Shown here: piece after piece, positions 51,370 through 58,743 of the stretch
Layout of the letters: each line of letters begins with the position of its first letter
Numbering within the stretch: the stretch's first letter is position 1
Assembly (NCBI GenBank): GCA_034440495.1
Contig: JAWXCE010000061.1
Location: forward strand, 11,645 to 75,644
Length of the DNA stretch: 64,000 nt
DNA from: JAWXCE01 sp034440495
GTDB lineage: Bacteria; Pseudomonadota; Alphaproteobacteria; Rhizobiales; Rhodomicrobiaceae
Direction of reading: 5' to 3'
The notes under the pieces: generated by a model
Database searches by the model: none
What the model saw: only the letters and a program-made list of their open reading frames with translations
Told to the model about the DNA's origin: nothing
Translations under genes and position numbers: made by a program

Positions 51370-51738
51370 CCCATTGGTGACTGGTTACGTAAGTGTCAAA
51401 CTCCCAGTTTGCTGTATGGTGCAAATGTGCAAAAACAACGCAAAAAGTCTCTAATTCCTGTTGCGAAACAACTTCTGCGCGTATAAACTTATTTCAACAG
51501 CCGATAATACTCGCTTCGTCCAACCTCTTAGAGAAAGCCCAGTCTCTAAAACGATTTGCCTGCCAGGGTGGCCCCTGCCGGATAAACACTTCTGATAGCA
51601 GATTCATGTAAGCGTTGGCGTAAAGTGTAGTCATAGCCTGTAACCCAAGTTTTCCCAGCTTGATAAATTACAGTCGATGCAACCTCTCTCGTGCATAAGC
51701 CGGATCCCAGCCCCCATCTGGATCCGGCTTTTTTTTTG
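51370..51738 (+). ncRNA. Candidate small RNA ending in a strong terminator
   Basis: About 330 bp of plus strand with no coding frame of note ends at a perfect terminator (51697-51738). The nearest plus-strand gene upstream ends at 50613 and a minus-strand gene intervenes, so the terminator has no protein gene to serve. Possible secondary structure: CAGGG-TGGC-CCCTG near 51570-51583 and ACACTT/AAGTGT arms near 51585 and 51624. The 5' end is unknown; the coordinate is only the divergent gene's edge. Confidence 0.4.
51697..51738 (+). terminator. Perfect Rho-independent terminator
   Basis: AAGCCGGATCC (51697-51707) and GGATCCGGCTT (51720-51730) form an 11-bp stem with a 12-base loop, followed by nine T residues. 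The orientation is plus strand only; there is no T-tract on the other strand. Confidence 0.9.
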
Positions 51739-51867
51739 AGGCAATTTTCCGCTTTGCTTGCCATGCGGAACCGAATTTTAACTAAACGTCTTATAATTAT
51801 ACACGTTGCAAACGCAGAATAGCGTCTGCAGTCGGTACAAATTGATATCATTTCAGGGGGCTTTAGC

Positions 51868-52083
51868 ATGCGTACGCGAATTGCAATTGCGGTCTTGTGC
51901 TTTTTTTGGATTGCCGTCGAAAGCCGGTTCAGCCCTTCATTTTTCTGGCAAGGCGTAGAAAACAGCTTTGCTAGCGCTATCGCCGCGCTGGATGGCAAGA
52001 TACTTAACGCTGAGGGGAATGGGGAGACCGCTTCGCAGGCCGCTCTCAACCCAGGTTATGCACTTTCGCGGACAGCAAACTAA
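51868..52083 (+). CDS. Small hypothetical exported or membrane protein
   Basis: A 71-aa frame beginning MRTRIAIAVLCFFWIAVESR with a hydrophobic N-terminus that could be a signal peptide or single span, then a polar region (WQGVENSFASAIAALDGKIL). An AGGGGG RBS lies at 51856-51861 and TATAAT at 51792-51797 may be a -10. No family known. It ends 13 bp from the convergent RNase T2 gene. Confidence 0.5.
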   Translation: MRTRIAIAVLCFFWIAVESRFSPSFFWQGVENSFASAIAALDGKILNAEGNGETASQAALNPGYALSRTAN

Positions 52084-52096
52084 GACCTTCTGTCGA

Positions 52097-52810
52097 TTAA
52101 ATACCTGATGGGCGCCACTGCACGGGTGGCATGACAATCTTGTCGCGGCGGCAAATCCGGCCCTGATCTTCATTTGATCCGCACTTGGTTGGCTTGCGGT
52201 CGCGGCTAAAGCAAACCCGAACTTCCTGCACGAACTCGCCCTTGCATGATACGGCCAGCATATCCGCGTTCAGTTGCGGATTGGCGTCCATAAATGCCTT
52301 TTCGACCTCGTCCGGTGTCGTATTCACCGGTGCGTCCGGCCGTTTGTACCGCTCAGGGATTTTTATGCTTTCGTACAATGTGCGAGAGATTCCGAAATAT
52401 TGCTCCGGCGACAGTCCCGAACACGAGCCGTGCTTGCGATACTGATGAATGATGAGACCTTTGCCCGGCATGATGTCCATCATTTCCGCGATGATTTCAT
52501 TGGAGACCCATTCGCGTTTGCGGGTGCGGCAAAACTCCGGATAGCTGCGGTAAAATTGCGGCCATAATCCATGTAGAATGAATGAGTAAGGTTTTTCACC
52601 AGCACATTGCGGGCCGTTGTCGTTACGGCGGGATGTGGCGCAGAATGACGGCGACCAGTTCAAAACAAGCGTATAATAGTCAAAGTCGCCAGGTTCTCCT
52701 GCGGCGCGTGCAGGCGCGGGCATAAGAGGCGCGGCAAGCATCGCCAGCAGAGCTACACCGAACCATAACCGAACGCCCTTGCAACGCTTCACTAAAACAA
52801 GTCTGAGCAT
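52097..52810 (-). CDS. Ribonuclease T2 family protein
   Basis: A 237-aa secreted RNase with signal peptide to about residue 37 (PAPARAAG). Conserved active-site segment I is FILHGLWPQ (H80), segment II IHQYRKHGSC (H122, H127). The usual Glu after the first His of segment II is Gln123 here, so catalysis may be altered. At least eight cysteines fit the disulfide pattern of the family. It lies 21 bp after the DUF2066 gene on the same strand. Confidence 0.88.
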   Translation of the reverse strand: MLRLVLVKRCKGVRLWFGVALLAMLAAPLMPAPARAAGEPGDFDYYTLVLNWSPSFCATSRRNDNGPQCAGEKPYSFILHGLWPQFYRSYPEFCRTRKREWVSNEIIAEMMDIMPGKGLIIHQYRKHGSCSGLSPEQYFGISRTLYESIKIPERYKRPDAPVNTTPDEVEKAFMDANPQLNADMLAVSCKGEFVQEVRVCFSRDRKPTKCGSNEDQGRICRRDKIVMPPVQWRPSGI

Positions 52811-52831
52811 TCTTTAGAACTTTCTTGGTTA

Positions 52832-53644
52832 CTATCGCGCAGAGAACTGAGAATAGAGTTTGGCGGACTTTTCCACGGCTTCACGTATTGCGACGGGGTA
52901 ATGAACCCCTCGATTTTCCCATGTTTGTATATCATGTCCAAACCAGATCAAAGTCCAGTTCACACTCCAGTAAGCGTCGCCATCAAACTCAAGCGTGCCG
53001 AATAAAACCGCGTCGGCGCCCATCGATTTAGCCGCTGCGGTTAGCACATCCGTATCGCCGGTGGAGATGGTTTCGCAACTGATGGCGGACAAAGTTTCAA
53101 CAGTGGGAAGGACAATTGGCGCGCCGCGCCTTAAGGCAATATCGTTTAAAACGCCTCGTTGATAAAGCGCATTCTCGTTGTTTTCGGTCAAAACATAAGC
53201 TTCGCTTTTGTCTTTTACGGATAGGAACACGGCGGTCAACGGTCGGTCGGAACTCCAGATTGTCAATCCGAATGCCTCGATGGCGGAATTCAGCTTTGCC
53301 TTGTCGAACTCAATAGTCAAAGTATGCGTAGGTTGGCTCATGCCCGAGTCATCGGGCTTAAGCCTATCCTCGACGCCCTCAGTATAGTTGTGGGTCTGCA
53401 CAAAACTTGGCGCGAAGTCCAGGATAGGCTCAATTCGGTAGGCGCCTTTAAGGCTTGCATCGCCTGTCAGCCGGATGATGACCTCCTCCAGACCGGCGCG
53501 AAACCCGCGCAGCCGTTCTGCCTCCCCAACGCCGGTAACAGGAGCGGCAGCGCGGTGGAGATCCGGAACTGGCTTGGCGCGCACTGTGCTGATGGCTGCG
53601 AGCACCGCAAAAACGAGCAACGCTGTGTTAAGGCGTAGAAACAT
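52832..53644 (-). CDS. DUF2066 domain-containing secreted protein
   Basis: A 270-aa protein with signal peptide MFLRLNTALLVFAVLAAIST (cleavage after VRA). The mature part matches the DUF2066 family: an early GFRAGLEEVIIRLTGDASL segment, FAPSFVQTHNYTEGVEDR, and WSSDRPLTAVFLSV. Function unknown. The ATG at 53644 begins the signal peptide; a TTG at 53671 is in frame. It lies between the HerA-like and RNase T2 genes on the minus strand. Confidence 0.85.
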   Translation of the reverse strand: MFLRLNTALLVFAVLAAISTVRAKPVPDLHRAAAPVTGVGEAERLRGFRAGLEEVIIRLTGDASLKGAYRIEPILDFAPSFVQTHNYTEGVEDRLKPDDSGMSQPTHTLTIEFDKAKLNSAIEAFGLTIWSSDRPLTAVFLSVKDKSEAYVLTENNENALYQRGVLNDIALRRGAPIVLPTVETLSAISCETISTGDTDVLTAAAKSMGADAVLFGTLEFDGDAYWSVNWTLIWFGHDIQTWENRGVHYPVAIREAVEKSAKLYSQFSAR

Positions 53645-53701
53645 GGCGCTTGCCCACCGCGACTTTTCCAACTCCGCCTCACAAATCAGGGTTCTGTAAA
53701 C

Positions 53702-55201
53702 CTACCGCCCGATGCGGCCGCGCAAAACACGCTCCAGAATACGGGGGATTGCGGCGCCAAGCGACCGCAGAAGGGATTTCGTGAATGCAGATCCGGCTGA
53801 GTCACTTCGCGGCGCAGCGGGGGGACGTTTTGGGGTCGGCTGGGCGTCGCCAGGTTTGGGCACACGAAACTCCCCATGGCGCTCGAAGCCATCGTCACCG
53901 GTCGCGGAGCCGTTCGCCGTGCCAGCTTTGCGCTCTTTCAGCTTTTCATACGCCGACTCAGTTTCCGACTCTTCATCATACTTGCCCGCGACAGGGCTAT
54001 CCGCGATCAACTGCTTCCGCTCGTCCGGGGTCAGCGGCCCAAGACGCGAGGCAGGCGGGCGGATGAGCGTGCGCTCGACAACAGAGGGCTGGCCTTTTTT
54101 TTCGAGCAGCGAAACCAGTGCCTCGCCCACGCTCAACTCCAGAATTGCTTTCTCGGTGTCCAGATTGGGATTGGCCCGGAAGGTCTCGGCGGCTGCTTTC
54201 ACCGCCTTCTGCTCCTTCGGAGTGAATGCCCGCAAGCCGTGCTGGATGCGATTGCCAAGCTGGCTCGACACGGTGTCCGGTACGTCCAGCGGGTTCTGCG
54301 TGATGTAATAGACGCCCACGCCCTTGGAGCGGATAAGGCGCGTCACCTGCTCGATGCGCTCTAGCAGCGCTTTCGGCGCCTCGGTAAACAGCAAATGCGC
54401 CTCGTCGAAGAAGAACACGAGCTTGGGCTTTTCGATATCGCCGACCTCGGGCAGCTTGTCGAACAGGCGGGTAAGCAGCCACAGCAGGAATGTTGAGTAA
54501 AGCCGCGGATTGCTCATCAGCTTGTCGGCGGCGAGCACGTTGACGTAGCCGCGCCCCTCGCTATTTTTGAGCATCAGATCGTTGATGTCGAGCGCCGGTT
54601 CGCCAAAGAAATTCTCCGCCGCCTGCTCTTCCAGCACGAGCAAACGCCGCTGGATGGCACCGACCGAGGTTTTCGAGACGTTGCCATATTCCTTCGTGAG
54701 CTGATCGGCTTTGTCCGCCACCTCCATGATGAGCGCGCGCAAATCCTTTAAATCGATGAGCGGCAGCTTCTGGTCGGCAGCGAGGCGGAAAGCAATGGTG
54801 AGCACGCCCTCCTGCGTCTCATTCAACTCCATCAGGCGCGACAGCAGCAGCGGACCCATATCCTTGATGGTGGCGCGGATGGGGTGCCCCTGCTCGCCGA
54901 ACAAATCCCACAGTATGGCGGGCGACGCACCGTAAGTATAATCCTCAAGCCCGATTTTCTGCGCACGCTCCTCCAGAAATGGTTTGGAGACGCCTTTCAT
55001 CGAGATGCCCGCGAGATCACCCTTCACGTCGGCGCAAAAAACAGGCACGCCCGCTTTGGAAAAACCTTCGGCCAAAATCTGCAGAGACACCGTCTTGCCA
55101 GTGCCCGTGGCGCCCGCGATCAGGCCGTGACGGTTGGCGAGCGCCAGCAGCAGATATTCCTTCTTGGTGCTCGTGCCGACGTATATCTGACCTTCGCTCA
55201 T
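53702..55201 (-). CDS. HerA-like helicase / DUF853 ATPase (YjgR type)
   Basis: A 499-aa ATPase. Walker A is GATGTGKTVSLQ near residue 31, Walker B LVFFFDEAHLLF, and the arginine-finger region VGVYYITQNPLDVPDTVSSQ is typical of the DUF853 branch of HerA/FtsK-type motors. The C-terminal 80 residues are charged, Ser/Pro-rich and end in a basic helix (RSLGAAIPRILERVLRGRIG). Role unknown; DNA processing is inferred from the superfamily. Two large palindromes lie just upstream. Confidence 0.92.
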   Translation of the reverse strand: MSEGQIYVGTSTKKEYLLLALANRHGLIAGATGTGKTVSLQILAEGFSKAGVPVFCADVKGDLAGISMKGVSKPFLEERAQKIGLEDYTYGASPAILWDLFGEQGHPIRATIKDMGPLLLSRLMELNETQEGVLTIAFRLAADQKLPLIDLKDLRALIMEVADKADQLTKEYGNVSKTSVGAIQRRLLVLEEQAAENFFGEPALDINDLMLKNSEGRGYVNVLAADKLMSNPRLYSTFLLWLLTRLFDKLPEVGDIEKPKLVFFFDEAHLLFTEAPKALLERIEQVTRLIRSKGVGVYYITQNPLDVPDTVSSQLGNRIQHGLRAFTPKEQKAVKAAAETFRANPNLDTEKAILELSVGEALVSLLEKKGQPSVVERTLIRPPASRLGPLTPDERKQLIADSPVAGKYDEESETESAYEKLKERKAGTANGSATGDDGFERHGEFRVPKPGDAQPTPKRPPAAPRSDSAGSAFTKSLLRSLGAAIPRILERVLRGRIGR

Positions 55202-55220
55202 CGCTCCCCCCTTGTGCCGT

Positions 55221-55271
55221 TAGAGCCGTTCCCAAAAAGTGTTACGCGGTTTTCGGGTTGGAACGGCTCTA
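55221..55271. repeat. Palindromic intergenic repeat, first of two
   Basis: TAGAGCCGTTC (55221-55231) is perfectly inverted at 55261-55271 as GAACGGCTCTA; the 29-bp interior (CCAAAAA...TTTTCGGG) pairs partly. It lies just upstream of the HerA-like gene start, 20 bp away. Confidence 0.8.
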
Positions 55272-55280
55272 GTTATAAAG

Positions 55281-55334
55281 CTAGAGCCGATTCACTCGAT
55301 TTGATTGGATCAATCAAATCGAGATCGGGTCTAG
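55281..55334. repeat. Near-perfect 54-bp palindrome, second of two
   Basis: Inner arms CTCGATTTGATTG (55295-55307) and CAATCAAATCGAG (55311-55323) are perfect around a GAT spacer. Outer arms CTAGAGCCGAT (55281-55291) and ATCGGGTCTAG (55324-55334) pair with one mismatch. Its AGAGCCG core is shared with the neighbouring palindrome ten bases away. Known from many Hyphomicrobiales genomes as an intergenic element. Confidence 0.85.
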
Positions 55335-55582
55335 TATACGCGGGTCTCACAACCGTGCCGATTTGGAAACCAAGCGGAGGTTGTTATGCACAGCTAGCGG
55401 TAATGGACAAAGCAGCCCCGTGCAATTGCAATCGGGCGCGCAGAACGAAAGCGACAACCCTGACTTCTTTTTTGTTAACAGCTCATGGCTTATTTTAATC
55501 ATAAATGAACCGTTCTGTCATGTTCGCCTGGCGGTAAGTTGTATGCCAAGCTATTCTAGCCGGATACAACCGGAAGCTTGAC
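55335..55582. other. Intergenic stretch before the 138-aa hypothetical gene
   Basis: With the palindromes this makes a 381-bp gap. The right part (55460-55500) is AT-rich and probably contains the downstream promoter; no clear motif, no RBS-preceded frame and no RNA structure were seen. Confidence 0.3.
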
Positions 55583-55999
55583 ATGGATGAGTTTATTGAC
55601 CGGCTAACCGCAGCAGCTAACATTGACCGTCAGTCCGCTCTACGGGTTACGCAGATATTCCTCAGAATGGCGACAGTACATTTGTCGGCGCCAGTATCAT
55701 TCAGTCTCTTTAAAGCGCTGCCTGGGGCTTTCGATCTCACCGACGAACAAACTCATCTGCAAAGACGCCTAACAATCGCGTCCGGGATAGAAGGGATGAT
55801 GCTTTCGGCGATGAAGAACGCGCTCGGTTATGAAGACCCGCTTATCGCCATGTTAGCGGATGTCAAAGCCGCAGGCCTTAAGTCAGGGCAGGCTTTATTG
55901 GCTGGACAGGAATTCTTAAAATTTGCCGAGGAAAAAGCTGGATCCCAGGTGTTGCGGCGCGTCACCGACAAAATTCCTGGTCTGCGGCGCCTGAACTAA
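55583..55999 (+). CDS. Conserved hypothetical protein, DUF2780/DUF2267-like
   Basis: A 138-aa all-helical protein without signal peptide. The N-terminal MDEFIDRLTAAANIDRQSAL, the LPGAFDL turn and the C-terminal AAGLKSGQALLAGQEFLKF and IPGLRRLN recall the small DUF2780/DUF2267-type helical proteins; the match is by general pattern only. RBS-like GGAAGCTTGAC precedes the ATG. Not obviously linked to its neighbours. Confidence 0.6.
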   Translation: MDEFIDRLTAAANIDRQSALRVTQIFLRMATVHLSAPVSFSLFKALPGAFDLTDEQTHLQRRLTIASGIEGMMLSAMKNALGYEDPLIAMLADVKAAGLKSGQALLAGQEFLKFAEEKAGSQVLRRVTDKIPGLRRLN

Positions 56000-56164
56000 C
56001 TCGCGATATTTTTGTTTCACAACATATTTATTTTCTCGCTAAAGCAGACTAAAAAATCACATTATATTTCGCTGAGTCTGGAGCGAGGTAGGTTTTGAAG
56101 TTTGTTGCGTGGCCGTACGCCCAATGTCAGGACTTTAGTAAGCAATCCATTACGGAGAAGCGAG

Positions 56165-56572
56165 ATGAACTATAAAGTTGACAAAATTGAAGGTATTGGC
56201 CCCAAGTTTGCCGAAGTGCTGGGCAAGGCGGGGATAAAAAACACAAAGCAGTTGCTGGATCATGCCGCCGCCAAAAAAGGACGTAAAGATCTCGCCGAGA
56301 AAACCGGCCTTGATGAGCAGAAGATTCTGAAATGGGCCAATATGTGCGACCTGATGCGCATCAAGGGCGTCGCCGAGGAATTTTCCGAGCTTCTGGAGGC
56401 AGCAGGCGTAGACACCGTTAAGGAACTCGCACAGCGCAAACCCGAAAACCTCTGGAAAGCAATTTGCGAGGCTAACACCAAAAGCAAGCTGGTTCGCCAG
56501 ACGCCGGGGCTTCCGCAAGTCGAAAGCTGGGTGACTCAAGCCAAGGCCTTGCCGCCGACGATGACCTATTAA
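56165..56572 (+). CDS. DUF4332 helix-hairpin-helix protein
   Basis: A 135-aa protein with two helix-hairpin-helix repeats: IEGIGPKFAEVLGKAGIKNT (GxGxxxxxxL core) and DLMRIKGVAEEFSELLEAAG, followed by VDTVKELAQRKPENLWKAI. This is the DUF4332 pattern, suggesting non-specific nucleic acid binding. The ATG at 56165 has RBS GGAGAAG; an in-frame start at 56102 lacks one. No partner gene is evident. Confidence 0.88.
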   Translation: MNYKVDKIEGIGPKFAEVLGKAGIKNTKQLLDHAAAKKGRKDLAEKTGLDEQKILKWANMCDLMRIKGVAEEFSELLEAAGVDTVKELAQRKPENLWKAICEANTKSKLVRQTPGLPQVESWVTQAKALPPTMTY

Positions 56573-56674
56573 ACCGCCGCATCTCAGTTTCTGCCCGGTT
56601 TTTTTGCTTTGCGATGCCACGCGGAGACGACTAGTGTGAAGGCGATGTCAGGGTAAATTGGTTGCGCCGTCTTC

Positions 56675-58711
56675 ATGAAAAACACCCGTCTTGCAAGTGA
56701 GTTCGCGGCCGCGTCGAGATCTGACTGGGTCAAGCTGGCGTCTGCAGCCGGAAGCGCAGTAAGTCCATTATACGAGGGCTTTTCGCTATCTGCGCTGTAC
56801 GACGCGAGCGAAGGTACACGCGTAGCCTATCCCGAAAACTTAAGGACGCGAGCTGGCGGCGCGGTGCGCCCCTGGACGGTGATCCAGTTTGTCGATCATC
56901 TCGATTTTGCTGACGCCAACCGGCAGCTTCTTGACGATCTGGCTCAGGGTGCGCGTGGGCTATGGCTTCAACTTGGCGGCAACCTGCCGTTTGGCGGCGC
57001 CTACCTCGGCGCACGCACTCTGGAAGAATTTCAACAAGTGTTCATTGGCGCGCCCCTTACCAGCGCCGAAATTTACATTTCCGGCGGCTTTGACGGCCTC
57101 CCAGGACTTGCACTCGTCGCCGCTCTGGCAGACGCGACTGACACGCCACACCCGTCCCTTCGAGGATCCGCCGGGCTTGATCCAATCAGCATTATTGCGG
57201 CGAGCGGGTATATCCCTGCCCAGCGCCAGCATATCATGGCGGACTTCGCGGACGCGGCTTGGTGGCTTAAAGCGCAGAAAAGTGGTCTTACGCCTTTTCT
57301 CGCGTCCGGCCGTGCATGGCATCAGGCGGGCGCCTCCGCAGTTCAGGAACTGGCCTGGACGCTGGCGGCAAGCGTCGAATACTGGCGGACGCTGGAGAAG
57401 TCCGGATTTACAGCGGATGAAGCGATCGCCGCGGTTGACGTTATCCTTGCCTCTGAATGCGACCTGTTTCTCACCATCGCGAAATTCCGCGCAGCACGGC
57501 TTCTCTGGGCCAAGGCTGTGGAGACGGCGGGTGGTGCGGCGAGACCCGTCAAGTTTTTGGCTGAGATGTCTTATCGCGCCATTTCCGAGCGTGATCCTCA
57601 CATGAACATTTTGCGCAGCGCGGCCGCAGCGTTCGGGGCGTCATTGGGTGGGGCTGAGGCAGTGCTGCTGATCCCTTTCAACACCCGCGCCGGGACACCC
57701 GATGCTTTCTCGCGGCGCATGGCGCGCAACACCCAACTCGTGCTGATGGAGGAAGCTCATCTTGGCCGCGTAGGAGATGAAGCTGGCGGTTCGTGGTATG
57801 TCGAAACGCTCACATCCGAGATCGCCGCCCGCTCGTGGGAGGAGTTTCGCGCCATTGAAGCCTGCGGAGGCCTGCTCGCTGCCCTGGAGCAGGGAGTAAT
57901 TTATGACGCTGTGGCTCCGCTTCAGCAAAAGCGCGAACGGAATTTATCCGCTGGCCGTGAGGCGATAACCGGAGTTTCGAGTTTCCCTCAGTTAAAGGAA
58001 ACGCCTGTTGGCTATCACCAAGCGGACGCGGTTTTCGACATTGAAAGTCTGAATAGGGAAGGTGTGGTTCCCGATTTGCCGCCTGCTGGGAAAGGCGAGC
58101 GTTTTGCGGCGATGATCGAGGCTGTCAAATCCGGCGCAACGTTGCGCGGGATCGAGCGCGCGCTCGAAACTGTTTACGAACGCCGCACCTTGCTGCCCGC
58201 CACTCCAGAGCGCCTTGCGGAGCCTTTCGAGAAGCTTCGCCGCGCTTCTGATCTCGCTCTGTATCGTGTAGGCGCCAGGCCGCCGGTATTCGTTGCGCTG
58301 CTCGGCGACGCCGCCGATTACACGCCGCGATTGACATGGTTAAGAAGCTTCTTTGAATCCGGCGGAGTCGAAGTGCTTACAGGCCATGGCTTTCAGACAT
58401 TGGATGCACTACAGCGCGCATTTCGCGAAAGCCCGGCGCCGATAGCTTGCCTATGTTCCACCGACAAGTACTACGGGGCGTTGACAGGCGCCGCCGATGC
58501 CTTGAAAAAGGCGGGCGCCGCCGCCCTTTATGTGGCAACGCAGCCGACGGGGCTGGACAGTTTTAACGCTGCCGATCAAAAAGCGATTGACCGCATTTTA
58601 TATCAGGGCTGCGACACGTTAAGCCTGCTCTCGGAATTGCACCAGATCATGCGCGTCGAGGAAATGGGCAGCGCCGCATACGAGGATTATGATAACGAAG
58701 AGGACGGCTGA
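56675..58711 (+). CDS. mutA: Methylmalonyl-CoA mutase small (beta) subunit
   Basis: A 678-aa subunit of adenosylcobalamin-dependent methylmalonyl-CoA mutase, pairing with the next gene. Barrel-domain signatures GGSWYVETLTSEIAARSWEE and FNTRAGTPDAFSRRMARNTQ are present; the C-terminal domain lacks the DxHxxG cobalamin motif, as expected for the non-catalytic subunit. It acts in conversion of propionyl-CoA-derived methylmalonyl-CoA to succinyl-CoA. 32 bp separate it from mutB. Confidence 0.93.
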   Translation: MKNTRLASEFAAASRSDWVKLASAAGSAVSPLYEGFSLSALYDASEGTRVAYPENLRTRAGGAVRPWTVIQFVDHLDFADANRQLLDDLAQGARGLWLQLGGNLPFGGAYLGARTLEEFQQVFIGAPLTSAEIYISGGFDGLPGLALVAALADATDTPHPSLRGSAGLDPISIIAASGYIPAQRQHIMADFADAAWWLKAQKSGLTPFLASGRAWHQAGASAVQELAWTLAASVEYWRTLEKSGFTADEAIAAVDVILASECDLFLTIAKFRAARLLWAKAVETAGGAARPVKFLAEMSYRAISERDPHMNILRSAAAAFGASLGGAEAVLLIPFNTRAGTPDAFSRRMARNTQLVLMEEAHLGRVGDEAGGSWYVETLTSEIAARSWEEFRAIEACGGLLAALEQGVIYDAVAPLQQKRERNLSAGREAITGVSSFPQLKETPVGYHQADAVFDIESLNREGVVPDLPPAGKGERFAAMIEAVKSGATLRGIERALETVYERRTLLPATPERLAEPFEKLRRASDLALYRVGARPPVFVALLGDAADYTPRLTWLRSFFESGGVEVLTGHGFQTLDALQRAFRESPAPIACLCSTDKYYGALTGAADALKKAGAAALYVATQPTGLDSFNAADQKAIDRILYQGCDTLSLLSELHQIMRVEEMGSAAYEDYDNEEDG

Positions 58712-58743
58712 CCGGGTAACGGCAGGCTGTAGCGCGGACGCCA

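Noticed and set aside
51500..51700. Possible 6S RNA
   Set aside because: A GGTGGCCCCTGCCGGATA stretch recalls part of 6S RNA, but I could not find the long closing stem with a central bubble; left as an unnamed sRNA candidate.
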